Notes: generated by a model not told the origin, from the letters alone. Shown: positions 9,190 through 19,165, counted from the first letter of the stretch. The stretch: DNA of 64,000 bases from Dyadobacter frigoris (GCF_005280585.1 NZ_SZVO01000006.1:372001-436000); one strand, 5' to 3'. Numbers and translations are program-made.

Positions 9190-12100
9190 ATGAGAAAAAA
9201 GGTCTATTTATTTATACACTACCTGCGGTCGGTGACTGTATTAGCGGTGGTGATGCTTGTGTCTATACAAGCCATGGCACAGTCCTACGCCATCAAAGGC
9301 AAAGTGAAGGACGACAACGGACAAGGTATTCCTGGCGTTTCGGTTCTTATCAAAGGAAGTAATGTTGGCAGTGTCACGGATGCCGAAGGCACGTATACGT
9401 TAAATGCGGATTTGAAACCCGGAAATTATTCCCTGGATTTCTCGTCTATTGGATATGCATCGCTTAGCCAGAATCTGACATTAGGCTCACAAACATCACT
9501 GGTAGTTGATGTGACGATCAAAGAATCCGTGGCCGTTTTGGATGAAGTCGTGGTGACTGGTTCAACGATTAAATCAACCCGGAGACAATTGGGAAATTCA
9601 ATTAATTCCATCAGTTCAAAAGAGCTGGTAAATTCCGGTTCTGCCAATTTATTTTCTGCATTACAAGGTAAAGTTCCCGGTGCGCAGATTACCCAAAACT
9701 CCGGAGATCCTTCGGGTGGGATGACGATCCGTCTGCGCGGTATCAAATCTTTGCAGGGAAATTCGGATCCTTTGTATGTAATTGACGGTGTTATTTTGAG
9801 CAATACTTCGGTCAACGTTTCGCAATATGCGTTGTCTGATCAGGTTGGTTCGGCAATTGTCGGAACAAACCGGATGGCGGATATCAACCCGGCTGATATT
9901 GAGTCAATGAACATTATTAACGGCGCAGCTGCGGCAGCTCAATATGGTTCACGCGCTTCCAACGGTGTTGTTTTGATCACAACAAAACGTGGAAAAAACG
10001 GTGCTCCTCAAATCAATTTCTCTACAAGCGTGAGTGTAAACGAGCTTCGTAAAAAATTAAAGATCAGCACGTATGGAAAACAATTTGGGTATTCAAGCTT
10101 ACGTCTTGGAACGATTACAGGATTAACAGCGGCACAGATCGCAGCAAATCCTGGAACAACGACAACGCCAATTATCCGTGATGGGGTAACGGCAAATCTT
10201 GCTACCAATGAAGTAGATGTGCAGCGTTACGACTATCAGGATGAGATTTTCAGAACGGGCGTTGGTACAGATAACGCGCTTTCAATCAGCGGTGGAAATG
10301 AGAGAACGCAATATTATGCTTCTCTTTCTTATATGAAAAACCAGGGAATTGTGCAGGGAACTGACTTTCAACGGTATGGACTTCGTGTTCGTCTGGAACA
10401 AAGACTGGCAAGCTGGGCGAAACTTTCAACAGGGATTACTTACAACAATAGTTTTTCCAATGAAAAACCAAACGGAAACGTTTTTTATAGCCCGATCAAC
10501 TCGATCAACATTACCAACAATATTTACGACATCACAAAACGTGATGCGAATGGTAATTTGCAGGCTGTGGAACCAACGCGTGTGAATCCGCTTACTGTTG
10601 TGGAAGATATGAAATTTACACAGGCTGTTAACCGTACCGTAAACGATGTGCAATTAAATTTAACTCCTTTAAAAGGATTAAATATCGACTGGATTTTCGG
10701 TATCGATGCATTTTCACAATTAGGAAAAAACCTGATTCCGCCATATCCTTATGCTACAATTTCCGGACTTCCTGCGGAACGTTATCCAAAAGGTTTCGCT
10801 GCCAATGTGAACAGCACAACTTTCCAGTATAACAATGATATCAATATTTCATACGAACGTGATCTGACGCCTGATTTCAAATTAAATGTTGTTGCCGGAA
10901 CAAGTTACCAGAATAGCAAAACGGATATTTCAGCTGCCAGCGGACAAAATCTTGCACCTTTTATTCAAACTGTAAGCGGTGCTGCAAGTACAACTGTAAA
11001 AGCCAATTATACTTTGGACCAATTTGACTTATTCGGGGTTTTCGGACAAGCTACTTTTGGTTATAAAAACCTGGCATTTATAACAGGTGCCGTGCGTAGC
11101 GACCGTTCTTCTAAATTCTCTTCTTCGCAATCGCATCAGACGTATCCTAAATTCAGCGCAAGTTTTATTCCATCTGACCTTGATTTCTGGTCAAAAGGAG
11201 GTCTTGGAAAAGTTGTTAATACAGCAAAAATTCGTTATTCATGGGGTAAATCAGGTAACATGACCGGTATTGGAAGTTATGACCGCTTCTGGCAGTTCAA
11301 CTCCGTACCTTTCCTGGGTCAAAACACAATCTTGCCAAGTGGCACTTTGGCAAATCAGAATGTAAGACCTGAATTTATGACAGAAAATGAAGGTGGTGTT
11401 GACCTTACTTTCCTGAATAACAAACTGACTTTGGGTGTTACAGCTTACAAGCAAAAAATTACAGATCTTGTTGTAAACCGTGTTTTGGCTGCTACCAGCG
11501 GTGGTACAAGTGCGATTGACAACGTGGGTCAAATGCAGAATAAGGGTTATGAAGTAAGTTTGAGTTACACTCCAATACAGACGAAAGATTTCACCTGGGA
11601 TGTTAGTGTTATTTACAGTCAAAACCGTAATAAGATTATCAAACTGGGAAGTCCATTGATTCTGCAAAACACAGTTTCCGGTGCACCTTCTTACCTCATT
11701 GAAGGACAGGCTGCCAGCGTATTTTACGGAACATTTTTTGCCCGTGATGAAAACGGAAATCAAAAATTAACAAAAGATGGCTTGCCACAATCTCAAAAAG
11801 GTGTTCAGTCTGCAACGGATCCTTTGGCTTATACTCCATCGCCTAATGGTACTGACGGACAGTTTACCACCAATACTACCGTTAGAAAAATCATCGGAAA
11901 TCCTAACCCGAAATGGACTGGCTCATTTGTAAATAATTTCACTTACAAACGCATCGGTTTCCGTTTCCTTCTGGATGCTGTACAAGGAATGCAGGTATTT
12001 AATGCTGACCGTCGTACGCGTCAGGGTGTTGGTATCGGCGATTATTCTGAAAAAGAATTGAAAGGAACCTTGCCACGCGGTTATGTTTATTCAATTTACA

Positions 12101-12363
12101 ACACAGAAGAATGGCGGGTTGACAATGCTTCTTTCGTGAAACTTCGCGAGATCAACATTTCATATTCTCTGCCAAACATTATGAAAAATGTGAAAAACAT
12201 CAACATTGCACTTTCTGGCCGCAACCTGATTTCATGGGATAAATACGATGGTTATGATCCTGAAACAAATGCTGGTGGTAACAGTGATTTATTGCGTGGT
12301 GTGGATTTTGGAAACGTACCGATTCCTCGCACGTATCAGGTAAAAATTTCCGCCAGTTTTTAA
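9190..12363 (+). CDS. SusC/RagA-family TonB-linked outer-membrane transporter
   Basis: This 1057-residue protein is a TonB-dependent importer that works with a SusD lipoprotein to take up glycans or oligosaccharides. An N-terminal signal sequence ends near AMAQS. A carboxypeptidase-regulatory-like beta domain follows (IKGKVKDDNGQGIPGVSVLIKG). The plug begins at LDEVVVTGS and contains GKVPGAQITQNSGDPSGG, IRLRGIKSLQGNSDPLYVIDG and IINGAAAAAQYGSRASNGVV. The remainder is a long beta-barrel ending in phenylalanine, as expected for an outer-membrane barrel. The ATG follows an AT-rich leader. The SusD partner starts 27 bases downstream. No glycoside hydrolase lies in this operon, so the ligand is unknown. 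Confidence 0.96.
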   Translation: MRKKVYLFIHYLRSVTVLAVVMLVSIQAMAQSYAIKGKVKDDNGQGIPGVSVLIKGSNVGSVTDAEGTYTLNADLKPGNYSLDFSSIGYASLSQNLTLGSQTSLVVDVTIKESVAVLDEVVVTGSTIKSTRRQLGNSINSISSKELVNSGSANLFSALQGKVPGAQITQNSGDPSGGMTIRLRGIKSLQGNSDPLYVIDGVILSNTSVNVSQYALSDQVGSAIVGTNRMADINPADIESMNIINGAAAAAQYGSRASNGVVLITTKRGKNGAPQINFSTSVSVNELRKKLKISTYGKQFGYSSLRLGTITGLTAAQIAANPGTTTTPIIRDGVTANLATNEVDVQRYDYQDEIFRTGVGTDNALSISGGNERTQYYASLSYMKNQGIVQGTDFQRYGLRVRLEQRLASWAKLSTGITYNNSFSNEKPNGNVFYSPINSINITNNIYDITKRDANGNLQAVEPTRVNPLTVVEDMKFTQAVNRTVNDVQLNLTPLKGLNIDWIFGIDAFSQLGKNLIPPYPYATISGLPAERYPKGFAANVNSTTFQYNNDINISYERDLTPDFKLNVVAGTSYQNSKTDISAASGQNLAPFIQTVSGAASTTVKANYTLDQFDLFGVFGQATFGYKNLAFITGAVRSDRSSKFSSSQSHQTYPKFSASFIPSDLDFWSKGGLGKVVNTAKIRYSWGKSGNMTGIGSYDRFWQFNSVPFLGQNTILPSGTLANQNVRPEFMTENEGGVDLTFLNNKLTLGVTAYKQKITDLVVNRVLAATSGGTSAIDNVGQMQNKGYEVSLSYTPIQTKDFTWDVSVIYSQNRNKIIKLGSPLILQNTVSGAPSYLIEGQAASVFYGTFFARDENGNQKLTKDGLPQSQKGVQSATDPLAYTPSPNGTDGQFTTNTTVRKIIGNPNPKWTGSFVNNFTYKRIGFRFLLDAVQGMQVFNADRRTRQGVGIGDYSEKELKGTLPRGYVYSIYNTEEWRVDNASFVKLREINISYSLPNIMKNVKNINIALSGRNLISWDKYDGYDPETNAGGNSDLLRGVDFGNVPIPRTYQVKISASF

Positions 12364-12390
12364 TTTGCTCATTAACACAATCTTATTGAC

Positions 12391-13671
12391 ATGAAAAAAA
12401 CACTTATATATACGATTCTGGCATCAGGGATTTTGACTTTCAGTTCCTGTGAGCAAAAAGAATTTCTAAACCCTAGCGCGGCCAGCGAAATTCAGGTAGT
12501 TAATGATGTTTATGGACTTATTGCACTTGCCAACGGACTTCAGTACCGTTACAGCGTAGGTGGTGGCGGTGTGGTTTACACATTTATCTCAGCAAACGGA
12601 CTTACAACAAAGGAACTTCTGGTATTAAATGCCGGGAATACCGATCTGGATCTATTAAGCAAAGGTTCTGGAAACGTGCAAGGCAGTAACGCTGTCATCA
12701 CTTCGTTATGGGCTCAAAGCCACTTGACGAAATCCAATGCAGATATCGTTTTGAAAAATATTGACAAAGCTGCTGATCCCGGGCTGAAAAGCGGAATCCT
12801 GGCCTATGCGTCAATTTTCCGCGCATTGGCGTTGGGAGATCTTGCAGAATTCTGGCAGCAGGCTCCTATTGGAACAGGAACTAATATCACTTTTAATTCA
12901 CGTCAGGATGTTTTAAAAGAAGCTATCACAACGTTGGAAACGGCTGCTGCGGCAATCGCTGCTACGGCGCCGTCCTCCGATTTCACAAAACTTGTTGTGA
13001 ATAGCATTGATATGCCCAATACGATACAGGCACTAATTGCCCGTTACAGCCTGATGTTAGCAGATTATGACAAAGCGTTAACAGCAGCGAACAAAGTTGA
13101 TCTGACAAAAAAATCAGCTTTTAATTATGATGATGTAAGTCAGAATCCGATTTTCTTCAGCTCGTTTGGCAACAGAAATGTAACGGAACCGGTCAGTACA
13201 GCACTTGGACTGCCTGACGCATTAAAACCTGACGCTGCCGACAAGCGCGTAAGTTTTTATACGCAAACAGCGGCACCAACGAAGAATTTGGGAACTGGTT
13301 TTTTCACTGCAAACACTTCTCCGATTCCGGTTTATTTACCGGGTGAAATTACGCTTATTAAAGCAGAAGCCCTGGCTAGAAAAGGGACTATTGACACTGC
13401 GATCACTGAACTGAATAAAGTCCTTACCAAAACAACGGATGCATGGGGAATTGGTGCTGCCTTGCCTGCTTATTCAGGTGGTACAGATGCCACTTCGGTT
13501 TTGACCGAGATTTACAGAAATCGTTGTATCGAATTATTTATGTCAGGTTTAAAATTGGAAGACAGCCGTCGTTTTGGACGTCCTTCTACGGAACGGAACC
13601 GTGACTGGTATCCTTATCCAACCAACGAACGCCAGAATAATTCAAGCACACCGGCGGATCCGGCAAACTAA
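12391..13671 (+). CDS. SusD/RagB-family surface lipoprotein
   Basis: This is the 426-residue partner of the upstream SusC protein, expected to be anchored on the outer face of the outer membrane and to cap the transporter. A lipoprotein signal ends at cysteine 20 (TFSSC), followed by EQKEFLNPS. The helical TPR-like body shows SusD landmarks: LTKSNADIVLKNID, FRALALGDLAEFW, the segment LIKAEALARKG and the C-terminal EIYRNRCIELFMSGLKLEDSRR. At 426 residues it is short for the family, which commonly runs to about 500, so a compact version is likely. It shares an operon with SusC and is followed by a strong terminator. Confidence 0.94.
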   Translation: MKKTLIYTILASGILTFSSCEQKEFLNPSAASEIQVVNDVYGLIALANGLQYRYSVGGGGVVYTFISANGLTTKELLVLNAGNTDLDLLSKGSGNVQGSNAVITSLWAQSHLTKSNADIVLKNIDKAADPGLKSGILAYASIFRALALGDLAEFWQQAPIGTGTNITFNSRQDVLKEAITTLETAAAAIAATAPSSDFTKLVVNSIDMPNTIQALIARYSLMLADYDKALTAANKVDLTKKSAFNYDDVSQNPIFFSSFGNRNVTEPVSTALGLPDALKPDAADKRVSFYTQTAAPTKNLGTGFFTANTSPIPVYLPGEITLIKAEALARKGTIDTAITELNKVLTKTTDAWGIGAALPAYSGGTDATSVLTEIYRNRCIELFMSGLKLEDSRRFGRPSTERNRDWYPYPTNERQNNSSTPADPAN

Positions 13672-13689
13672 TTTTTCGGGATAAAAAGT

Positions 13690-13886
13690 AAATGCCAGAA
13701 TCAGGATTTTTCCCGGTTCTGGCATTTTTCTTTTCCTGTATACAAGAAAAAATCTAACGTTATTTTATTTTCATGGCGCTTTGATAAATGGGTTACTGTT
13801 TGAAATAGTGGTCCCGACAATTGTCAGAACCACTATTGAATTACCAGCAACCTATCCAGTATGATTCTGAATGAAATCTCAATGGA
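13690..13886 (-). ncRNA. Candidate sigma-54-driven small RNA (hypothetical)
   Basis: No open frame longer than a few codons is present, yet this stretch lies downstream of a minus-strand TGGCA-type promoter (13897-13913) and activator site F. The predicted transcript of about 200 bases contains a hairpin with stem AATAGTGGT/ACCACTATT (13804-13837) enclosing the palindrome GACAATTGTC, and would end at the bidirectional terminator near 13691-13726. This is a prediction from layout only; the site could instead be a relic of a lost operon. Confidence 0.22.
13691..13732 (+). terminator. Terminator of the SusC/SusD operon, probably bidirectional
   Basis: The stem AATGCCAGAA (13691-13700) pairs with TTCTGGCATT (13717-13726) and is followed by TTTCTTTT on the plus strand. 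It starts 19 bases after the SusD stop. On the minus strand the same stem is followed by TACTTTTTATC, so it could also end a transcript coming from the right. Confidence 0.8.
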
Positions 13887-13896
13887 CTTCAAACAC

Positions 13897-13913
13897 TAAA
13901 AAAGGGATGCCAG
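13897..13913 (-). promoter_or_regulatory. Possible sigma-54 promoter next to activator site F
   Basis: On the minus strand the sequence is CTGGCATCCCTTTTTTA. The -24 half (CTGGCAT) is good; the -12 half is T-rich without the expected GC. Its GG is 62 bp from the centre of the proximal palindrome of site F, the same spacing as in the ATPase-TolC operon. That match is the main reason for listing it. Confidence 0.3.
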
Positions 13914-13964
13914 AAATTAAGTAACTAACTATCAATTATTTAAAATATTTTATTAAAAATAAAA

Positions 13965-14000
13965 TGTTCGATTGCGAACAGCTTTGTTCGGTTTTAATTA
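13965..14000. promoter_or_regulatory. Tandem-palindrome activator site F (orphan)
   Basis: The first half is a perfect palindrome, TGTTCG-ATTG-CGAACA, followed by GCTT and then TGTTCGGTTT; the outer half of the second palindrome has decayed. The arrangement is that of the five exporter-operon sites, but no protein gene starts to the left and the permease to the right ends at 14189. The rest of the gap 13672-14188 holds the SusD terminator and the candidate small RNA; 14001-14188 shows nothing I recognise. Confidence 0.6.
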
Positions 14001-14188
14001 ATGTTATTATGAATTTCGGGTCTAAATAAGGGAGGTTTCGATGGCATTCGTTATAGATTTTTTCACCAGAATTACAGACGTTTTCCGCCAGAAATAAATT
14101 CTGGTCCAGGGGACAAATCCCATGGCTACAATGTCAGTCATGCCGATCGCATTTTGTAATTATAAAAGTATCCTTTGTACAATCCGCC

Positions 14189-16567
14189 TTACTCTGAACG
14201 AAGTGATTTTACCGGATTCATCAGAGCGGCTTTAATCGCCTGAAAACTTACCGTTGCGACTGCTATGGACAAAGCTATAAAGCCAGCCAAAATGAATATC
14301 CACGGTGAAATTTCAATTCTGTAAGCAAATTCCAGCAACCACCGGTTCATGGCATACCAGGCAATGGGTGAAGCTATTAAAATTGCGATTAGTACCAGTT
14401 TTATAAAATCAAGTGAAAGTAAACCAACAATTCCCGAAACGGAAGCACCCATTACTTTTCTCACACCCACTTCCCGGGTTCGCCGGGTAATGCTGAACGC
14501 AGATAATCCCAACAATCCCAGACAGGAAATCAGGATGGCGAAGGCGGCAAAACCGATGAATAATTTGCCAAAACGCTGCTCATCACGGTACTGATTAGTA
14601 TACGCTTCGTCGGCAAAGAAATAAATTAACGGCAAGTTAGGGACAAGCTGTTTCCATTTTTTTTCAAGCTGCTGAATACGTTCCGGCATGTTTTCATCTG
14701 AAACATTCAATGTCAGGAAAGTGAAAAATCCCGGAGATACACGAAGTATCAACGGCTGAACTTGTTCCTGAAAAGACCGAAAATGGAAATCCTTAACCAC
14801 ACCAATAACTAGTCCGTTGACATTCAATTGTGAAAAACGTTTGCCGATTACTTCTTGCGGATTGGCATAACCCAAACTTTTTACCGCGGCTTCATTAATA
14901 AGTATGGTTTCTCTTAAATCTGACCCAAATTGTTTGGAAAAACCCCTTCCCGCAATGACAGAAATCTGATATTGTTTCAAAAAATCATAGTCGACAAAAT
15001 ACGTATCCAGTTGAAAATCCTGCATGTCGCTGCTTTTATTTTCAAGTTTTGTAGGATATATGTGATTCGATTTGCCTGGAATACTTGAAGAAATTGAGGC
15101 TGCTGTAACTCCCGGAATTTTGGTTAACTGATCCTTTATTGTCTCTTCGTGACTGGTAATCTTATCGTCATATTGAAAATCAATGACCAGCATATGATCT
15201 TTCTTGAAACCCAGTTCCTGATTTTGCATAAAATGGAGCTGACTATACACTACAATCGTTGCGACGATCAGAATAATTGAGATTGAAAACTGTGCAATAA
15301 CCAACGCTTTCCTAAACGCGATTCCCTTCGAAACAGAAATAAATCCACCTTTGAGAATACTGACGGGCTGAAAACGGGAAAGAAAAAAGGCTGGATATAT
15401 GCCGGAAAGTAATCCGATAATTACGGAAATCATGAACAGTATTCCAAGATTTCCCAGGTTTTGAAATATACTGATGCTCACCGTTTTTCCTGCCAAATCG
15501 TTGAAATATGGTAAAAAAAGACTGCAAACAATGATTGACAATACAAAGGAAGTCAATGCTAAAACCAGTGCTTCAATCAAAAACTGAAAGACCAGAAGCC
15601 TTTTTGTAGTACCCAAAACCTTTCTCACACCAATCTCTTTTGCCCGTTGAATAGACAAGGCTGTCGTCAGATTAATAAAATTAAAACAGGCGATAAAAAG
15701 TACAAAAGCTGCAACAAACGAAAAAATATAAACGTGACTACGGTTTCCATTTACAGAACTACCGGTTTTGGAACCCCGTGGTTTTCCATCCAGATAAACG
15801 GTTTTCAACGGTTCCAACGCCAAGGAATATTGACCTTTACTTTGATCGAAATGATCTTTTACAAATCCGGGAAACTTTGCAGTCAACACCGCCGGATCCT
15901 GGTTTTCTGGTAACAACAAATAAGTATAAAAGAAAAACCGCTTTGAATTCTGCATCCATTCTTCTCCCAGGGTCGACATTGAGAACAGCATACTCACCTT
16001 GAAGTGGGAGTTATCCCGTATATCTTTCATGATGCCCGTAACGGTTGCCTGCTCCTTTCCGTTGACTTTTAGAGTTTTTCCAAGAGCGTTTTCTTCTCCA
16101 AAATATTTACGTGCTGCCGTTTCGGATAAAATCACAGAATAGGGCGCATTAAGACTTTGTGCCGGATTGCCGCTTATTAAAGGAAAAGTAAAAACGGAAA
16201 AGATCGAAGAATCTGCATAGGCGATATTCTCCTCACTATACTGCTCCTCGCCTTTTTGAATAATCAGGTAATCAAGAAAAATCCGGGTAGTCGCCTGCAC
16301 TTCCGGGAAAGCCGCCTGCATGGACGGAGCCATAGTCGCCGTTGTGCTTAACTGATCCGTTCCATGGTCTGTTTTAATGTCAGTAACGAGCCGGTATATT
16401 CTGTCTGATTTTTCGTGATACGTATCGTAGCTCAGTTCAAAATGAACAAAAAGTAAAGCAAAATAACAGACGCTCATCCCGATGGTAAGGCCAATCAGAT
16501 TAATGATCGAAAATCCTTTTTGCTTCCATAGATAGCGTATCGCTGTGATGAAATAGTTTTTAAGCAT
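14189..16567 (-). CDS. MacB/FtsX-type ABC permease 1
   Basis: This 792-residue inner-membrane permease has a duplicated FtsX architecture. After a short cytoplasmic start (MLKNYFITAIRYLWKQK) comes TM1, then a MacB-type periplasmic core ending near residue 285. The first FtsX domain has the coupling motif RAKEIGVRKVLGT near residue 310. TM5 lies near residue 430, then a second periplasmic domain and a second FtsX domain with TREVGVRKVMGAS. The C-terminus is NPVKSLRSE. The longer frame starts at a TTG (16576); the ATG at 16567 matches the paralogues. It has no ATPase domain and needs a separate one. It is the second gene of a two-permease operon and lies 114 bases after permease 2. A stem-loop at 16622-16657 separates the two genes. 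Confidence 0.92.
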   Translation of the reverse strand: MLKNYFITAIRYLWKQKGFSIINLIGLTIGMSVCYFALLFVHFELSYDTYHEKSDRIYRLVTDIKTDHGTDQLSTTATMAPSMQAAFPEVQATTRIFLDYLIIQKGEEQYSEENIAYADSSIFSVFTFPLISGNPAQSLNAPYSVILSETAARKYFGEENALGKTLKVNGKEQATVTGIMKDIRDNSHFKVSMLFSMSTLGEEWMQNSKRFFFYTYLLLPENQDPAVLTAKFPGFVKDHFDQSKGQYSLALEPLKTVYLDGKPRGSKTGSSVNGNRSHVYIFSFVAAFVLFIACFNFINLTTALSIQRAKEIGVRKVLGTTKRLLVFQFLIEALVLALTSFVLSIIVCSLFLPYFNDLAGKTVSISIFQNLGNLGILFMISVIIGLLSGIYPAFFLSRFQPVSILKGGFISVSKGIAFRKALVIAQFSISIILIVATIVVYSQLHFMQNQELGFKKDHMLVIDFQYDDKITSHEETIKDQLTKIPGVTAASISSSIPGKSNHIYPTKLENKSSDMQDFQLDTYFVDYDFLKQYQISVIAGRGFSKQFGSDLRETILINEAAVKSLGYANPQEVIGKRFSQLNVNGLVIGVVKDFHFRSFQEQVQPLILRVSPGFFTFLTLNVSDENMPERIQQLEKKWKQLVPNLPLIYFFADEAYTNQYRDEQRFGKLFIGFAAFAILISCLGLLGLSAFSITRRTREVGVRKVMGASVSGIVGLLSLDFIKLVLIAILIASPIAWYAMNRWLLEFAYRIEISPWIFILAGFIALSIAVATVSFQAIKAALMNPVKSLRSE

Positions 16568-16621
16568 GGTGAGCAAATCTGGTTAACGGTTAATATTTTC
16601 ACAATTCCTTTACAAACCGAA

Positions 16622-16657
16622 GCGGTTTTACCAGACTTTTCAATCTGGCAAAACCGC
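16622..16657 (-). terminator. Stem-loop between permeases 2 and 1
   Basis: GCGGTTTT and AAAACCGC pair, extended after a one-base mismatch by CCAGA/TCTGG, with loop CTTTTCAA. On the minus strand the sequence after the stem is TTCGGTTTGT, with only a poor T run. Since no promoter-like site lies between the stem and the next permease, partial termination or RNA processing is more likely than a full stop. Confidence 0.55.
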
Positions 16658-16681
16658 ATGACTAATAGATCAGGTTTAAAC

Positions 16682-19075
16682 TTATTCCGATTTGAGCGAC
16701 TTGACGGGGTCCATCAAGGCCGCGCTAATGGACCGGTATCCCACAGTCAGCGCAGCAATCAATAACGTAGCACCGATCGCCAAAAGGAAAATCCCCGCTC
16801 CTATTTCTTCTCTGTATTTAAAATCCTGCAGCCAGCCATTCATCACCCACCAGCCTAATGGCGCGGCAATGGCAAATGCAACTAACAAGAGACGAACAAA
16901 TTCTTTTCCAAACATCCAGACAATATTCCCGATACTTGCTCCCAAAACTTTCCGGACTCCGATTTCTTTGGTTTTCTGTGCAGCCATAAAGGAAACCAAG
17001 CCGTATAGTCCAAGGCAACCTATGAAAATCGCAACACCGGCAAAGAACTGTATCAATTGAAGCATAATGGAATCCAGTGCATAGAATTCTGCAATTTTAT
17101 CATCCAGAAAAGTAGATTGAAAAATGTATTCAGGATAGGTTTCACTCCAAATTTTTTCGATCTCAGTCATTGTCGGCTTCATACTAGCCATGTCGATATT
17201 GAGCGCAAAATTCTGATAGTTTTTATAATTTGCCATAATGCAAATCGGATCGATATTGTCTCGGAAGGAATAATTGTAAAAATCTTTCACAACACCTACT
17301 ATAATAAATTTTCTACGACCTCCATCAAGGCTCAATTCCTTACCCAGGATTTCATCAGCGGATTTTAATTTAAGTTTTTTAATCAATGTTTCATTTACCA
17401 CAAATTCACGTACAGTATCTGATGGCATAATATTACGACCAGCGACCAGTTTCAAACCAAAAGTTTTAATATACTGATCATCAGCAGCTTTCATATTAAT
17501 ATCAAATTGTTCGTTCTCTCCACGTGAATCGTAACGCAACATGGTATTACTATTGGAATTTGCAGCCGGAGCAGCGAAGCAAAATGTGCCCGATTTTATT
17601 CCCGGCAACTGCATAATTCTGGATTTCAATGTACTCATTTTTGCAAGATCAGTCACCGGAAGTCGCAGCATTACCATCGCATCTTTATTAAAACCCAGAT
17701 CCGATTGTTTGGAAAAACGCATCTGATTTGCAATCACAATAGTACCAATGATCAGGATTTGCGAAATCGCAAATTGCGTAACGACAAGACCTCTCCTCAA
17801 TGTAAAACCACCGGCGCTTTTTTGTGATATTTTTCCTTTAAGTGCCAAAATTGGCTGAAAACCTGCCAGAATCAACCCAGGATAGGACCCAGAAAAGAAG
17901 GTAACCGTAACGACTAACCCCAGTAAAAAAAGAACTAACGTACCATCAGAAATCAAGGAAAGAGACAAATGCGCTTTAAATAATTCATTCACATAAGGTA
18001 AGGCGATGTAGGATAAAATAAGCCCGATCAATAAAGCGAAAAAAGTTATCAATGCCGTTTCTGAAATAAATTGCCAGAAAAGCTGGGATTTCAAACTGCC
18101 CAAGACTTTTCTTACACCAATTTCTTTCGAGCGACTAAGCGCTTGTGCAGTAGCCAGATTGACAAAATTAACGCAAGCCGTTACAATCAAAAAAATGCCA
18201 ATGAAGGATAATGCCCAAAGGTTTTTCTTCTCCATATATCCACCCAATTCCGCATTGAAATGTATATCTGAAAGCGGTTGAAGCTTGAATTGCCAGCCGG
18301 GAGCGTTCTTTGCTGAATAATATTTTTTTGAAATAGCCGGTAGCGATTTCTCAACTGTGGCCTGGGTAACGCCGTTTTTTAGCAAAACAAAACAATTGGA
18401 TGAAGAATAAACACCCATCCAGCTATCGTCCTTGAAAAGCCATGGATTCTCGTCTTTCAGATTTTCCCAGGGGAGATAAATTTCTTGGCTTCTATCAGTA
18501 TTTACAGGCAAATCTTTCAAAATACCGGTAATTTTATAATTTGTTTCATTATTGATCCTGATCACCTGACCGATCGCATTTGTTTTACCAAAATACTTTT
18601 CTGCAATTTTTTGTGTGACAATCGCAGAATTAGGCTCAGACAAAACCGATTTTTTATCACCTCCCAACAAAGGAAAATTGAGGATATCAAAAAAATCCGG
18701 CTCCACATAAGCAACACCGTTTTCTTCTTCAAATTTCTTATTATCCTTTGAATTAGGGAGAGAAATAAGTTGATTGTCGTAGGTTATAACTCTGGCCGTT
18801 TTCTCAGCAAAAGCAAAATCATTACGAAATGCTTTTCCCAACGGAGTCGGAACACCACTTTCCAAGCTCACGGTTTCATTGTGAAACTCTGTCACAATCC
18901 GGTAAATTCGGTCTGAGTTCGCGTGGAAAGTATCAAAACTCAAATGATACCTGACCAGCATAAAAATCAAAACAGCGCATGTTATGCCGAGCGCTAAACC
19001 AAGCACATTGATAAAAGCATACGCTTTGCTTCGCTGTAAATTCCGAAGCGCGATCTTAAAATAGTTTTTCAGCAT
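16682..19075 (-). CDS. MacB/FtsX-type ABC permease 2
   Basis: This 797-residue permease is the first gene of the operon that begins at activator site B. The N-terminus is MLKNYFKIALRNLQRSKAY, then TM1. The first coupling motif is SRSKEIGVRKVLGS and the second is QKTKEIGVRKVLGAS, followed by WMFGKEFVRLL. The C-terminus is DPVKSLKSE. It is closer to permease 6 (27667-30075) than to the rest: both have an N-terminal SGVPTP or SRGVPAP segment, a periplasmic motif of the type A-N-S-N-S-N followed by NADD or AADD-x-Y-[IV]-KTFGL, MA-[AS]-QKTKEIG in the second FtsX domain and FGKE after it. The pair therefore form a subfamily that probably recognises related cargo, though the cargo itself is unknown. 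Confidence 0.92.
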   Translation of the reverse strand: MLKNYFKIALRNLQRSKAYAFINVLGLALGITCAVLIFMLVRYHLSFDTFHANSDRIYRIVTEFHNETVSLESGVPTPLGKAFRNDFAFAEKTARVITYDNQLISLPNSKDNKKFEEENGVAYVEPDFFDILNFPLLGGDKKSVLSEPNSAIVTQKIAEKYFGKTNAIGQVIRINNETNYKITGILKDLPVNTDRSQEIYLPWENLKDENPWLFKDDSWMGVYSSSNCFVLLKNGVTQATVEKSLPAISKKYYSAKNAPGWQFKLQPLSDIHFNAELGGYMEKKNLWALSFIGIFLIVTACVNFVNLATAQALSRSKEIGVRKVLGSLKSQLFWQFISETALITFFALLIGLILSYIALPYVNELFKAHLSLSLISDGTLVLFLLGLVVTVTFFSGSYPGLILAGFQPILALKGKISQKSAGGFTLRRGLVVTQFAISQILIIGTIVIANQMRFSKQSDLGFNKDAMVMLRLPVTDLAKMSTLKSRIMQLPGIKSGTFCFAAPAANSNSNTMLRYDSRGENEQFDINMKAADDQYIKTFGLKLVAGRNIMPSDTVREFVVNETLIKKLKLKSADEILGKELSLDGGRRKFIIVGVVKDFYNYSFRDNIDPICIMANYKNYQNFALNIDMASMKPTMTEIEKIWSETYPEYIFQSTFLDDKIAEFYALDSIMLQLIQFFAGVAIFIGCLGLYGLVSFMAAQKTKEIGVRKVLGASIGNIVWMFGKEFVRLLLVAFAIAAPLGWWVMNGWLQDFKYREEIGAGIFLLAIGATLLIAALTVGYRSISAALMDPVKSLKSE

Positions 19076-19105
19076 AAACTTTGGAAGTGATTATTAAGTT
19101 GATAT

Positions 19106-19123
19106 TGAAAAAAATTATTCCAA
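19106..19123 (-). promoter_or_regulatory. Weak sigma-54-like box upstream of permease 2
   Basis: On the minus strand TTGGAATAA, seven T residues and CA resembles the other promoters here, but the gap between GG and the -12 C is one base too long. Its GG lies 53 bp from the centre of the proximal palindrome of site B, about one helical turn nearer than at sites A and C. It is listed for position, not for a good consensus match. Confidence 0.25.
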
Positions 19124-19165
19124 ATATTATTTCATTTGGATATCAGATAGTTACCTCATTTTAAG

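Noticed and set aside
14041..14057. ATGGCATTCGTTATAGA as a plus-strand sigma-54 box serving site F
   Set aside because: The -12 position reads AGA, there is no plus-strand gene, and the distance to the palindrome (about 48 bp) is unlike the other pairs; the minus-strand box is better.
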